Shown one piece after another: positions 44,042 to 54,399 of a stretch of 64,000 nt of DNA. A model generated the notes under the pieces. The model worked only from the letters and a program-made list of their open reading frames with translations. It was not told the origin of the DNA and made no database searches. Each line of letters opens with the position of its first letter. The stretch's first letter is position 1. Source of the DNA: Hungatella effluvii (GTDB lineage: Bacteria; Bacillota; Clostridia; Lachnospirales; Lachnospiraceae). The stretch covers positions 1 through 64,000 of the forward strand of contig NZ_QJKD01000003.1 of assembly GCF_003201875.1 (NCBI RefSeq), read 5' to 3'. Position numbers and translations under genes: made by a program.

Positions 44042-46747
44042 TCACATTTTAAACAGCTGCTCGATATCCTTTGGAACCCTGATATCGATGCTGCTCCTGT
44101 TCGTCGGCGAGGTTACCACAAACGCACGGCCCCGGCCATTGCTGATGATCTCCTCCTGCTCCATCTCGTTGATGGCGCCTGCCTTCTCATAAAGCTTGCA
44201 TAAATCATGCATGTCGTTGGGCGCCAGCGGAAAGATGAAAGAATACTGGCAGGCATTGATGATTGCCGTGGATTTTCTCGCCAGTTCCTCCGTTCCCACA
44301 AAATCCTTGATATTCTGTGTAATGATAATCTGCATCCCGTTGTACTTACGGATTCTCTTTGCCAGCTGGAACATGAAATCCAGCGCAATCGGGTACTTGG
44401 CGTCGATAAATACATGGGCCTCGTCTATGACAACGATTATTTTCCTGGAAGCGCCATAGCGCATGTTGTATTCACGGTTCTTGATAATCTCATTATCCAG
44501 CCATTTCAGCACCAGCAGCATCTGGGCGTTGGCGATCGTATTGTTCTTATTCGCCAGCAGGGACTGGAAGTTGAAGACGATAAAATTCTCCTGGGTGCTG
44601 ATAGACGCCTCCCCGTTCCACAGGTTCGAGTTCCTGCCTCCTGAAGCGAATTTCGAAATATAATTGAGCAGTACCGTCAGGTTCGTTTTGCTGTAGTTTC
44701 CGGTGGACATCTGAAAATCATTTAAAATCTTTTCATACAGATCGTCAAAGGTGGGATAGTCCGACGGCTTCAGCTTACTCAAATCCGTGTCCCCATCGAT
44801 TCCCTTCCCCTCGTACATCCGGATCGTAATGTTGTTTAAATACTCCAGAGCGTCCGGTTCGATTCCGGGAAGTATCTGCCTGTAGAACTCCTCCAGAAAC
44901 TGTAAATGGAGGTTAAAGCTGACCTTCATATCCACATCATTGTCCATACCGTCCGGACTTTCATCGTCGTCATCCGTCAGGCCGGTGATGATATGGAACG
45001 GATTTAACCGTCCCTGGGTGGCGCTGCCCACATCGATAATCTTTCCGTTCAGCGACTTTGCCAGGGCCGTGTACTCATTTTCCGGGTCCAGAATAAAGAT
45101 CTTGCTGTTCTCCGCCGCCAGGTTGGTAAGGATCATCTTGGTGGCGTAGGACTTACCGGAACCGGATTTACCGATTACCACCATGTTGCTGTTGACCCTC
45201 TCCCTGTTTCTCAGGAAGAAGTCCACGAATACAGGACTTCCCGCATGGACGCCGAGGCAGATGCCGTTGGGGTCCATCATGATCTTGTAGACGTAGGGGA
45301 AGGCCGCCGCAATGGATCCTGTGTGGATTCCCCGCCCCTCCGAGCGGAAGGCGTCAAAGGCGGAGATATGGGAGGAGGCGTATGCCTCAAACTGCTGAAG
45401 ATAGAGGTCCGTGGACCTAAAGCCCTGTTCGGACAGTTCTCTCCTGATCTTCCGCTTCAGCCCTATTCCCTCATCCTTTTTCTTAACCTCCGGATGCCTT
45501 AACCGTTCCATCATCTCATAGTCATAGGCCGTAATATAGATATTGACATCCATCAGGGCCTCGTTATCGCCCTGTAAGAGCAGAAGGACCTCGGCCAGCG
45601 TGTCAATATGGCTGTTTAACTCCATCAGTTTACTGGTCTTTCCGGTGGTATTGCCCTGCTCCCGCAGTTCATCAATCGCCCGGTCGATCTGCCTGACCCC
45701 CTTATACCGGTCTACCGGCTTCATCTTTAATACCACCCTGGTGTCAGGGCGGTTGAACATGGCCGCCCCCCAGGCGTTGCCTACCGCGACAGGATAATCG
45801 GTGACCCGGATATTATGGGTAATCATGCCGTCATAGGACACGGTCCTCGAGTTCACCGTAATCTTATCCGGCAGTATCCAGTCCATGTATTCCTCCGGTT
45901 TTAACCCCCACGCCTCCCTCTCATCAAAGAATATCGTATAATTATACTTTAGGAAGACTGCCAGTTCCTGCTCTTTTAAGATTTTGCAGTCCATATCGTA
46001 GACTGCCATAGACCGCAGCATATCTCCCGCCTGCGTCTCCAGATGATTCTTGTCTTTTCCGAAAAACACCAGATAGTGAAACGGCAGAAACACCATTTCC
46101 TTTTCATTGTAGACTCTCAGCTGGTTAATCCGGTCGTGAAGGATTCCCATGCGGACCGTCAGTTCCTCATCTGTGAGCAGTCCGTGTATGTATGCCTCCT
46201 TGAGCTCATCCATCTTTTTCTCTTCGCTCTTAATAAATGAATCATAGAGGATGGGCCGGTCCAGCTTCACCATGGCCGCCGTCTCCGACTCAGACACAGT
46301 TCTTAAAATCGAGCCGTAGACCTGATCGATCAGCTGATCCTGGCGGCTCTCTGTGAAAAATCGGAACTCAATAGCCGGAATCTCGACCACTATGCCATAG
46401 TAAGCCCCGCCGTATTCGATGAATTTGCCGGATATCCCCGTAAACGGGGTGATACTCTCCACCGGCAGCACGCCCTTTTTGGATGGTTTCTTCTCAAATG
46501 TCTTGTAGCTGATTAAGTACTTCACCGCGTGGTAAGCGCTCTTATATCCCTTTTCGTCCTCTACGGGAACGATGGCCGCTGCCGATAAGATAAACAGGAT
46601 CAGCGCCCCTCCCCAGCGAAAGGGGAGGTTGGAAAGAAGAACGGACAACGTCAGGGTAATGCCCACTCCCGCGATGATAATATCCGCCAGTTCAATGCCT
46701 TTAAAGAATTCCATAGACACCCTGGTCTTCTTGGGTATAATTCTCAT
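44042..46747 (-). CDS. virB4: VirB4-family ATPase with VirB3-like membrane N-terminus
   Basis: A 901-residue T4SS energising ATPase. Residues about 18-62 are two TM helices (ADIIIAGVGITLTLSVLL; ALILFILSAAAIVPV) of the PrgI/VirB3 kind fused in front. The ATPase core has Walker A GKSGSGKS at 526-533, Walker B VVIDEAH at about 772-778, and the VirB4 motif IIITQNIKDF at 807-816. It overlaps the first VirB6-like gene by 4 bases. The intact motifs argue against a decaying element. It should work at the cytosolic face with the VirD4 protein encoded 6 kb upstream. Confidence 0.92.
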   Translation of the reverse strand: MRIIPKKTRVSMEFFKGIELADIIIAGVGITLTLSVLLSNLPFRWGGALILFILSAAAIVPVEDEKGYKSAYHAVKYLISYKTFEKKPSKKGVLPVESITPFTGISGKFIEYGGAYYGIVVEIPAIEFRFFTESRQDQLIDQVYGSILRTVSESETAAMVKLDRPILYDSFIKSEEKKMDELKEAYIHGLLTDEELTVRMGILHDRINQLRVYNEKEMVFLPFHYLVFFGKDKNHLETQAGDMLRSMAVYDMDCKILKEQELAVFLKYNYTIFFDEREAWGLKPEEYMDWILPDKITVNSRTVSYDGMITHNIRVTDYPVAVGNAWGAAMFNRPDTRVVLKMKPVDRYKGVRQIDRAIDELREQGNTTGKTSKLMELNSHIDTLAEVLLLLQGDNEALMDVNIYITAYDYEMMERLRHPEVKKKDEGIGLKRKIRRELSEQGFRSTDLYLQQFEAYASSHISAFDAFRSEGRGIHTGSIAAAFPYVYKIMMDPNGICLGVHAGSPVFVDFFLRNRERVNSNMVVIGKSGSGKSYATKMILTNLAAENSKIFILDPENEYTALAKSLNGKIIDVGSATQGRLNPFHIITGLTDDDDESPDGMDNDVDMKVSFNLHLQFLEEFYRQILPGIEPDALEYLNNITIRMYEGKGIDGDTDLSKLKPSDYPTFDDLYEKILNDFQMSTGNYSKTNLTVLLNYISKFASGGRNSNLWNGEASISTQENFIVFNFQSLLANKNNTIANAQMLLVLKWLDNEIIKNREYNMRYGASRKIIVVIDEAHVFIDAKYPIALDFMFQLAKRIRKYNGMQIIITQNIKDFVGTEELARKSTAIINACQYSFIFPLAPNDMHDLCKLYEKAGAINEMEQEEIISNGRGRAFVVTSPTNRSSIDIRVPKDIEQLFKM

Positions 46748-48672
46748 TTCTTATCCCCCCTGTTGTTTTCCGATCCCTTTATGCGCCGATCCGCAAGCTT
46801 TTCTTTTAAATCAGCGGCAGGGTCAGATACCCTGGACTTAGCCTTATATCTTAAACCGCCTCCAGACACACTTCCGGTTTCGGCGCCGGTTCCATCGCCC
46901 GCCTCACTCGCTGAAGCGCTGCCAGAAGTATCTCCAGTAGCCCTGTCGGCGTCATAGCCGCTTCCATATCCCTGTGATATCGGCGGAATGTCTGTCTTAT
47001 TGCCAGTTCCTCCGGTGCCGGTTTCCCCGGTACCATCCGTTTTTTCCGCCTCCTTTTTCCGCAGTTCGTCCGCCCTCTTTAATTTCCTTTTAAAGCGCCA
47101 CATAATCAGTTTTGAGTAGACCCCTCTTTGAGATGAAGACGAAGTATTCTTATCTCCAGGCTTTTTCGTCTCCCCGCTATAGCCGGATTGAAGGGGTTTT
47201 TGTGATACCTGGCCAGAGCCGGATTTCGACATCCAGTTCTGAACCCCATTCTTCGTCTCACCCTTCAGCTTGCTGAGCGGTTCATCGACGAATTTCGACT
47301 CCATTTTCCCTCTGATTCTCGCAGATACGTTCTGTACCGGCCTTATGCTTACCGCAGCTAAAGCGCCGGCTCCGGCCGCCATGCTCTGCTCCTCGCTCCT
47401 GCCCGCAGATACATTAATCAGGCTCGTTAAAAGGCTCGATGATTTATAAACCGTCCATGCGCCGCCTATGGCAAACACATAATACAGGATGTCTCCCGCT
47501 GTCACACTGCTGTTCGGGAGTTCAATTCCCCCCCGCATAAACACGGGCATCAGCATCAGATAAACCTTTAGCGCCACCAGCGAACCGTATCCGGTAAACA
47601 GCTTCCCCAAAAACATGCTGAACCACTGTTTAAACTTCTCCCCGTCATCAAGCGGCATGATTGCCACAAAGTATGGCGATACCATATAGAGGATCAGAAG
47701 CTCTAAAAGGCGTTTGATCAGGCTGATCATGCAGATCAGCAGAATCACCATCACGAAAATCCCAGTATATAATCCAAGATAGTCGAACTTGCCGGGGTTG
47801 AAATACTTCCATACCATCAACGAGTTCCTGTAGTTGTAAAGCTTATCATTTGCCAGGAACTTATCTCTTGGATCCCCCATCAAATCAAAATCCGGATTGA
47901 TTTCATCGTATACCTCCAGCTTAATCCCGTGCCCCGTCCCCTGTATCACCCTCTTGGAACGGTTTTTCGTACCGTCCCACGCCGCGTTTGACGTACACAT
48001 GACAAACAGCGAGCTGCCCAGGGTACTGTTCTCCATTGCCTCACTCTGGCTGTTACCCACATTGATGGTGGTATCCAGAGTCTTAAGCATCACGTTTGCC
48101 AGATTAATCACCATAAATATCATAAACGGGATCAGAAACGTGCCTACCACCGCTTTAAAGAGTTGGCTCATCACGTGGCTGACTGGTTTCTTATTTTCAA
48201 AATCCAGATCAAGGGCCGACCGGGCCACTCCATAGATACTCAGGAGCAGCGCTATCCCGATTCCGGATAACGCGATCAGCCAGAACGCGTTCTGCACAGT
48301 CGGAAAGCTGAATAAAGTCTCCAGCAGCGTTTTGTCCGTAACTGCCATCCCGGCTGTCCCGTTTGGATAGTAGATGACATTATCCAGCCCGATAAATACA
48401 TCAAACGCCCGCTCCACTGTATCGAGAATGGAAAAACACGGTTTCACGAGTATCTCGTAGGATGCGGTTCCAAATAGGAAACCACAGGCAAGTATATACT
48501 TATCAAAAGCAATCTCCAGGATGGGAATGAGGAACGATCCCAGCAGGTCATTGAAGATAAAGGCAAGGCTCACATTCAGGATGCTGATTACAAAATTAAA
48601 CACAGGCATAAATATCCTGTCTAAAACCTGATTAAAAATCTGATCGAACAGCCCCAGATAGACCATTTCCAT
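46744..48672 (-). CDS. VirB6/TrbL-like polytopic channel protein A
   Basis: A 642-residue membrane protein with about six or seven helices across residues 15-440 and the family hallmark RLLELLILYMVSPYFVAIMPLDDGEKFKQW at about 335-365. The family is the Mbov_0396/VirB6-like channel subunit of Gram-positive T4SS. The C-terminal 200 residues are cytosolic or extracellular and low-complexity (KSGSGQVSQ; basic RRLKE stretches; Gly/Ser/Asp linker). It is followed directly by virB4 and preceded by a homologous gene, giving two channel subunits. Confidence 0.82.
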   Translation of the reverse strand: MEMVYLGLFDQIFNQVLDRIFMPVFNFVISILNVSLAFIFNDLLGSFLIPILEIAFDKYILACGFLFGTASYEILVKPCFSILDTVERAFDVFIGLDNVIYYPNGTAGMAVTDKTLLETLFSFPTVQNAFWLIALSGIGIALLLSIYGVARSALDLDFENKKPVSHVMSQLFKAVVGTFLIPFMIFMVINLANVMLKTLDTTINVGNSQSEAMENSTLGSSLFVMCTSNAAWDGTKNRSKRVIQGTGHGIKLEVYDEINPDFDLMGDPRDKFLANDKLYNYRNSLMVWKYFNPGKFDYLGLYTGIFVMVILLICMISLIKRLLELLILYMVSPYFVAIMPLDDGEKFKQWFSMFLGKLFTGYGSLVALKVYLMLMPVFMRGGIELPNSSVTAGDILYYVFAIGGAWTVYKSSSLLTSLINVSAGRSEEQSMAAGAGALAAVSIRPVQNVSARIRGKMESKFVDEPLSKLKGETKNGVQNWMSKSGSGQVSQKPLQSGYSGETKKPGDKNTSSSSQRGVYSKLIMWRFKRKLKRADELRKKEAEKTDGTGETGTGGTGNKTDIPPISQGYGSGYDADRATGDTSGSASASEAGDGTGAETGSVSGGGLRYKAKSRVSDPAADLKEKLADRRIKGSENNRGDKK

Positions 48673-48692
48673 ATCGGGTGTCCCCCTTTCCT

Positions 48693-50678
48693 TTAAGAAT
48701 CGTCACTGCCTTTTGAAACAGCGTTTTTAGCCTCTCCTGCCGCTGATTTCGCGGCGCTCCCCGCTGTTTTTATCGCGGAACCCGCCGCTTTCGCCGCGGC
48801 AGCCGCGCCCTTTGCCGCCATGCCGGCTCCCTCGGCCCCGGCTGCGGCCACGCCTCCGACGCCTCCCGTGACAGCGCCTACCGCCACAGTCCCGCCTATT
48901 TTGACGCCTTTCTTTGCCACATCCGCTCCCGTGGACACTATTTTCTTCGCCGCTGCAAAAGCCAGTAAGGTGGTCTGTCTGGTGTTTTCTGACGTCTCCG
49001 GATGGAGAATATCCATAACCATTACCTGACTCTTATAGACAGCCCATGTCCCGCCGATCAGGAAGATCAGCCGCAGCACGGAATTCACAAAGGCGGCTGC
49101 ATCCGTAGGCGAGTTCCTGTCTTTCAGCCCAGATGACCTCAGCAGCGTTTCATACAGGTTATTGTCCCCGACTCCCATTTCCTCGGCATACTTCGTTGCC
49201 TCTTTTATCGCTTCATCCAGGGCATTGGCCTCCTCTATAAGCTCCCCGGTATTTCCGGTGCCTGCGCCCCCTGCTATCTGATCCACAATATGGTCCGTCA
49301 TTGCACCGGATCCCTGCTCGATGCCTTCTATGACCGTGGAACCAATGTTCGGCATATCTCCAATGATTTTGGTTCCCAAATCCAGATTATCGCTGAATAT
49401 AAGAGGAAGCAGCAGCAAATATAATTTAAGGGCAAACAGCACCGAAAACCCGGATAAAAATTTTGCTATGAAGCTCTCCCTCCATTTTTTAAACATTTCC
49501 CCATCATCCAACGGAATCGCTGCCGCAAAGAACGGAGCCGTCAAATACAGCACAACCAGCTCCAGCATTCTTCTGATAAACTGAATTGTCAGGCCCATAA
49601 AGACAAGAGCGATGAAGCCGGCCGACAAAAATCCCACAAGATAGTCAATCTTGAAAACGCTGAAGTCCACGCCGGAATGCATCATATTCTTATAGTCCTT
49701 TTCCCCGCTCAAATAGGACTGCCGCAAAGGATCCGACATGCTGGGTTTCAGATACGGGTACGTTGAGTCAATAATATTCAGACTTTCCTGTCTGATGGCA
49801 TCGACGGTATCCTCAATCTTCTTTTTCGTATTCAGGATATCCTCCGAAGCCGTCGTCGTATCAATCTTATTAAGAGCCATGGTCAGGTTTCCAAGCCGGA
49901 AATCATCCTCCAGAAACCCCTGTTCAGCCGTTCCATTAGAGATCGCGGTCAATTCATCGATTGCATCCGTGATTTCATCGCTGATTGCTCCCAGTGATGC
50001 GATATTATCATCGATCAGAGCGGTCTTATAGCCTTCTAAGGTTCCCATGGTATCGGACAGCAGATCAGACCAGATCACCTTCTTTCCCGCCCGGATGCTG
50101 GCCGTCAAAAATATATACTCACCCGTCGATGGCACTCTGTCGACTCCTAAATGGGCCGTCATGGCGGTCTGGGCCTGACTGACCACAATGTTGCTCATGG
50201 AAAGCATAAACAGGCACATGAGTGGTACCATGATAAACGCCATGCAGGCCTTCGCGGTACTCTTAAGCACATAGGTAATCGGATTTCTGTTCCCTAAAGT
50301 CATGGATGACATGGATTTTGCCACAGCCACAATGGTCAGGACAAAGCAGATACATACGGCCGCCACCGTGATGTACAGAAAAGCATTGTTCACGGTCTTC
50401 ATCTGAAATATGGCCTCCATCAGCGTCCTGCCGTCCGTCTTGCTGACCGGAACCGTTCCGATAAAGAGATTCAGGATATTTTCCAGGCTGTCTATAATTC
50501 CACAGAGCATAATCAAAATTGTATAAGCCCCGTAGGCAAAGTACATTTTAACCGGAGTGAACAGCACTGTGAAAAGCAGACTCATGACCTCGCTCATGGC
50601 AGGTACAAAGACCTCGTTGAAAAGCGCCCGGAACATGAGCTCCATTGTCCCGAGAAAGGTATCAATTACTTTCCCCAT
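48693..50678 (-). CDS. VirB6/TrbL-like polytopic channel protein B
   Basis: A 661-residue paralogue of the next gene, with the same hallmark (RMLELVVLYLTAPFFAAAIPLDDGEMFKKW) at about 370-400 and the same helix layout, but a 150-residue extracellular insertion at about 195-340 (LTAISNGTAEQGFLEDDF) and an Ala/Gly/Lys-rich C-terminal tail of about 90 residues (AAGAEGAGMAAKGAAAAAKA). The low overall identity and distinct loops suggest different positions in the channel rather than a recent duplication. Confidence 0.82.
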   Translation of the reverse strand: MGKVIDTFLGTMELMFRALFNEVFVPAMSEVMSLLFTVLFTPVKMYFAYGAYTILIMLCGIIDSLENILNLFIGTVPVSKTDGRTLMEAIFQMKTVNNAFLYITVAAVCICFVLTIVAVAKSMSSMTLGNRNPITYVLKSTAKACMAFIMVPLMCLFMLSMSNIVVSQAQTAMTAHLGVDRVPSTGEYIFLTASIRAGKKVIWSDLLSDTMGTLEGYKTALIDDNIASLGAISDEITDAIDELTAISNGTAEQGFLEDDFRLGNLTMALNKIDTTTASEDILNTKKKIEDTVDAIRQESLNIIDSTYPYLKPSMSDPLRQSYLSGEKDYKNMMHSGVDFSVFKIDYLVGFLSAGFIALVFMGLTIQFIRRMLELVVLYLTAPFFAAAIPLDDGEMFKKWRESFIAKFLSGFSVLFALKLYLLLLPLIFSDNLDLGTKIIGDMPNIGSTVIEGIEQGSGAMTDHIVDQIAGGAGTGNTGELIEEANALDEAIKEATKYAEEMGVGDNNLYETLLRSSGLKDRNSPTDAAAFVNSVLRLIFLIGGTWAVYKSQVMVMDILHPETSENTRQTTLLAFAAAKKIVSTGADVAKKGVKIGGTVAVGAVTGGVGGVAAAGAEGAGMAAKGAAAAAKAAGSAIKTAGSAAKSAAGEAKNAVSKGSDDS

Positions 50679-50695
50679 TCTATCCCCTCCTTACT

Positions 50696-52261
50696 CTACC
50701 GTACTCCCAAATTCCGTTTCTTGCGTGTCAGAAACACGACTCCTCCCGCAATACCCGCCACAATCAGCAAAATCGCAGTCACTGCGTACGCGTTTAAATG
50801 ATAGCGCAGCGTAAATTCCTGGCTTGATTCGTTCCCTGCCCTGTCTGTGACAGTCAGGACATACCGTCCCGGCGCGGTGACCACTGTGGAGGAAAACGGC
50901 TTCGGCTCTTCCCCGCCCTTTTTCAGGGTGATCGCCGCCATATCGTCGGCCAGATAGGTGATTGCCGCCTTTTGGCGCTCCACGGCCACCGTAAACTCCG
51001 GCGGCGCCGTATCCCTATTTAATATGACTCTGTGCCGTTCTCCGTCCTCGCCCGTAAGGCTGATGGTATATTTTCCATCCTCCGTCATGGCGAAGGAATA
51101 ACGGTCCGTAAGCCTTAACGTTTCATCATTAAATGTGATCCCGGTAACCTCAGTGCCCACAGGCGCTTTGAATTCGCTTCGATTTACATAAGTATTCGTA
51201 ATCTCGAACCGGAATTCCTCTTCCCCTGACACCAGGCGGTACTGCCCATACTCTGTCAGTACGGTGTCCGCTTCCCAGGGAACCTCTTCCTCTCCGCGGT
51301 AAAGCTGACAGGATGAGTCTTTATCCAGCGTAAGCCGCACCGCAGAACTGGTAATCATGTTCTCCGGTACATTGGAAGAAAACGCAAATCCATTGGAAAA
51401 GACAATCCGATATAAGTTTTTCGTCTTGTCATAGGTCTGAACTCTTGTCGTTTGGCTCTCCTCCGTCAGCGCGCCGCCGGTCTCATCAGGTTTCGTCTCC
51501 TCTTCCCGTGTTTCGGGTTCTGTTTCCCCGTCAGGCGCTTCCGATTCTGTTTCTCCGGCCGCCGGTTCGCTTTCCCCTTCTGAACCGGCGGTTTCCCCGT
51601 TGGGTCCTATGATATCTCCTTCTTCCACAGAAGCCCAATTGGCCCCTAATCCATCCGGCAGCCCCGCTCCCCCGTTTCCTCCCTCTTCTGCAGCCGCCGC
51701 GGGAGCCTTATCATCAATGCGGAAACGGAACACCGAGCGGTACTCCTCCTGCTCCGACAGCGGAACATTCTTGTCGTAAATGGCAGTGATGCGCAGCACA
51801 TACGTCCCCTTTTCTCCCACCCTTTGTTTGGAGGAATAGGCCATGGGAACGCCGTCCTTTTCCATGGTAAAGATTAAATCGGCTGGAATATCCACGTAAA
51901 CCGGCTGGTCCGTAATCCCGCCATTCTCTACATTAGAATAGAGAAAATACTGGTTATTCAGGGACTGCTCATACAGCCCGAATTCTTCGTGGTACTTCTC
52001 CCCCATCGTGACATCATGGATTTTCGGTCCCGTCTCTCCCTGGGATTCTTCTGCCACAGAAGCCGCCGCGGTAATTCCGGGCCCATGGCCCTCGTCCTCC
52101 GTCCCGCGAACCGTGTAACCGTCCTCCTCATCAAGCTTTCTCTCTGAAAAGTAATCCGCTGCAGATATCGCCGAATCAACGGCCCCGAAGGCAGACACCG
52201 AGAGACTCCATACAAAAAAACCGCAAAGGAATAGAAATTCTGTTTTTCTTTTTTTTATCAT
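50696..52261 (-). CDS. Ig-like single-pass surface protein (long paralogue)
   Basis: A 521-residue exported protein: signal peptide at 1-27 (FLFLCGFFVWSLSVSAFGA), beta-sandwich modules at about 85-195 and 270-480, a Glu/Thr/Gly-rich flexible linker at about 205-275, and a C-terminal TM at about 492-512 with RKKRN. TEVTGITFNDE, DTAPPEFTVAVE and GRYVLTVTDRAGNES mirror the 346-aa paralogue. It lies between virD4 and the channel genes, with gaps of 17-18 bases. Probably an outward-facing structural or adhesion subunit. Confidence 0.72.
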   Translation of the reverse strand: MIKKRKTEFLFLCGFFVWSLSVSAFGAVDSAISAADYFSERKLDEEDGYTVRGTEDEGHGPGITAAASVAEESQGETGPKIHDVTMGEKYHEEFGLYEQSLNNQYFLYSNVENGGITDQPVYVDIPADLIFTMEKDGVPMAYSSKQRVGEKGTYVLRITAIYDKNVPLSEQEEYRSVFRFRIDDKAPAAAAEEGGNGGAGLPDGLGANWASVEEGDIIGPNGETAGSEGESEPAAGETESEAPDGETEPETREEETKPDETGGALTEESQTTRVQTYDKTKNLYRIVFSNGFAFSSNVPENMITSSAVRLTLDKDSSCQLYRGEEEVPWEADTVLTEYGQYRLVSGEEEFRFEITNTYVNRSEFKAPVGTEVTGITFNDETLRLTDRYSFAMTEDGKYTISLTGEDGERHRVILNRDTAPPEFTVAVERQKAAITYLADDMAAITLKKGGEEPKPFSSTVVTAPGRYVLTVTDRAGNESSQEFTLRYHLNAYAVTAILLIVAGIAGGVVFLTRKKRNLGVR

Positions 52262-52279
52262 TGCGTTCTCACCTTTTTC

Positions 52280-54337
52280 TTATGCCCTGTTCTCCAGACT
52301 TACCCCGGGATCATCGTCAGATTCGGTGCCGGGCTCATATTCAGAGGCCTCATCCTCGTCTGCCTCCTGTTGACTCGCCACAATATAGTTGCGTTCCTCG
52401 AGGTCATAGAAAACCTCGTCGCCGAAAAATGCATTCATCCGCACTTCCGATAAGTCCATGGTCTTCATCTCGTAGAGCGGACACTTGTAGCTGGGCGTAA
52501 ACTGGGTCTTCAGCGGATAATTACCAAATGTCACGATTATGGCGTTGCCCGTGGAGGTCTTGTTATTTAGCTTCTGCAAATCCGAAGGATAGATGAGCGG
52601 CCTCGTCTGGACCTGGGTGGAAACATTGATATTGCCGGTTTTATCCCCCAGACTGGAGGACACGCTCTGGGTGGAAACCGTCTTATTCCCGCAGAGCTTG
52701 GAAAATTCCTCGCACGTCTCGATATCATTGGAACCGATAAACATCTTCATGCCGCAGTTGCTCTTGATGATGTTGGCAATTGTCTGACTGTACACGTTGT
52801 CTAACTGGGCGTAGGACTGGACCACCATGTTAAACCAGATCTTCCGGCTCCGGCCTACGGTAATCATCTTGTCGAATTTATCGATCTTCGGCATATTGCC
52901 GAACTCATCGAGAATGAAGTAGACATTCCTCGGCAGGCTTAAATCCTCCCTGGCGGACGCCACCTTGATTAACGCCTTGTAGATACAGAGGACAAACACA
53001 GCTGCCAGCGCGTGCCTCGTGTCTTTCTCATCCGGAATCTTTAAAAACAGGGCCGTCGGCTCATTGGCAAACTGCTCCGGATTGATGTCTGTGGCCGACG
53101 TCAGGGAACAGAGGCCCTCGTCATTAAACATGGACAGCTTGTCAAAGGCAATGGACATGTAACTGGCCAGGGTTGTGTCCGCGGCTGACAGCACCTGTCT
53201 CGACAGCCCGACCGCCTTGGACAGCTTCGGCCGTCCGGTAAAGTACTCCTTTAACGCTGCGAATTCTTCCTCGGAATTGCTGATGGCTTTGTTAATATTG
53301 TAGAAACAGAACTTTTCCTTCGTCATCTCCAGTTCAGGATACTCGCTGTCCTCCAGCATGGCCAGACAGACCGCCATAATGATGGAACGGGCTCCTTTCT
53401 CCCAGACCGGATCATCCTTGGACTCGATGGGGCAGATTACGCTGATTAAATCATTCAGATCCTCGTACACCTCATCGTATATCTTCTGCTTCTGTACCTT
53501 CACGACGGTCAGCAGCTCTCTCCTGTGCGCATAGGCCTTTCCCCGAAACTCATACCAGATCTCCCCATACTCCTCCGCCTTGTTCACCAGCTCCAGGCCG
53601 CTCTCCGTCACACTGCCGTCACACTCAAAGATTCCCTCGCCGGCCTTTAAATAAAGCTGATACCGGTCGTATAAGTCTCCCAGCGGATTCCAGCGGAAGG
53701 AACTGTAGGGGTCTCTTAAGTCCAGGACCATTACCTTATAGCCCCGCTCCGTCAGCATCCCGCTGTGAAGCTGGAACAGCTCTCCCTTGGGATCCGTGCA
53801 GATCATGGAAGAGCCTGCAGAGGAATTTCCCAGTATCTGGATCATGGGATTGATAAAGGTAGTTGTCTTACCGCTTCCGGTGGCGCCGATCACCAGGCCG
53901 TGCATGGGGCTTGCCAGATTAATGTCCAGTTCTTTTTTCTTTTTATTGTAAACGGCATACACGGGGATTCCGTCCTTTTTTACTTCATTCAGCTTTGTAA
54001 ACCGCCGCGGCGCGAAGTTGGCATCCCTCTCCTTATCTGTCATAAAACGGGAATTCTCCAGAGAGCTTTCCACGCTGTCTTCCCTGGACTTAAGGACCCG
54101 CTTCGCCCGTTTTACCGTGTCCACACGGAATACGAGATACAGCATGTAGAGCATGACGGTTACGACTGCCCCGTAGAGCCACGTGGATGGTTTTAACATC
54201 AGCGCCGGATCCCATAAACTCAGCCAGTCTTTCTTCATAATCGCCGGAACCAAGTTATTAAGAACGGTTCCGGCAAAATATCCGGCTACAGTGACTGCCA
54301 GCAGACAGGCCGCACCATATTTTAATATTCTCTTCAT
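52280..54337 (-). CDS. virD4: VirD4/TraG-type coupling ATPase
   Basis: A 685-residue coupling protein. Two TM helices at about 8-28 and 52-71, then a TraG/VirD4 ATPase: Walker A GATGSGKTTTF at 151-161, ICTDPKGEL at about 179-187, Walker B YFILDEFGNMP at about 473-483, and a C-terminal acidic tail of about 35 residues (EADEDEASEYEPG). Coupling proteins select substrates for T4SS export, protein or DNA. No relaxase gene is found within the window, so here the substrate is more probably protein. An own promoter candidate lies upstream. Confidence 0.92.
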   Translation of the reverse strand: MKRILKYGAACLLAVTVAGYFAGTVLNNLVPAIMKKDWLSLWDPALMLKPSTWLYGAVVTVMLYMLYLVFRVDTVKRAKRVLKSREDSVESSLENSRFMTDKERDANFAPRRFTKLNEVKKDGIPVYAVYNKKKKELDINLASPMHGLVIGATGSGKTTTFINPMIQILGNSSAGSSMICTDPKGELFQLHSGMLTERGYKVMVLDLRDPYSSFRWNPLGDLYDRYQLYLKAGEGIFECDGSVTESGLELVNKAEEYGEIWYEFRGKAYAHRRELLTVVKVQKQKIYDEVYEDLNDLISVICPIESKDDPVWEKGARSIIMAVCLAMLEDSEYPELEMTKEKFCFYNINKAISNSEEEFAALKEYFTGRPKLSKAVGLSRQVLSAADTTLASYMSIAFDKLSMFNDEGLCSLTSATDINPEQFANEPTALFLKIPDEKDTRHALAAVFVLCIYKALIKVASAREDLSLPRNVYFILDEFGNMPKIDKFDKMITVGRSRKIWFNMVVQSYAQLDNVYSQTIANIIKSNCGMKMFIGSNDIETCEEFSKLCGNKTVSTQSVSSSLGDKTGNINVSTQVQTRPLIYPSDLQKLNNKTSTGNAIIVTFGNYPLKTQFTPSYKCPLYEMKTMDLSEVRMNAFFGDEVFYDLEERNYIVASQQEADEDEASEYEPGTESDDDPGVSLENRA

Positions 54338-54370
54338 CCTTATTCCCCCCTCGTTTATTTTTCTGATTTT

Positions 54371-54399
54371 ATCTTAATTTAAACTTGAAACGGTTACAA
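54371..54399 (-). promoter_or_regulatory. Promoter candidate before virD4 with overlapping palindromes
   Basis: On the minus strand TTGTAA (54399-54394), a 17-base spacer and TAAGAT (54376-54371). The -35 box is covered by the 13-bp palindrome GGTTACAATAACC (54392-54404) and by TGAAACGGTTACA (54386-54398), which is palindromic in a LacI/CcpA-like fashion (TGWAAC-GTTWCA). Confidence 0.5.
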
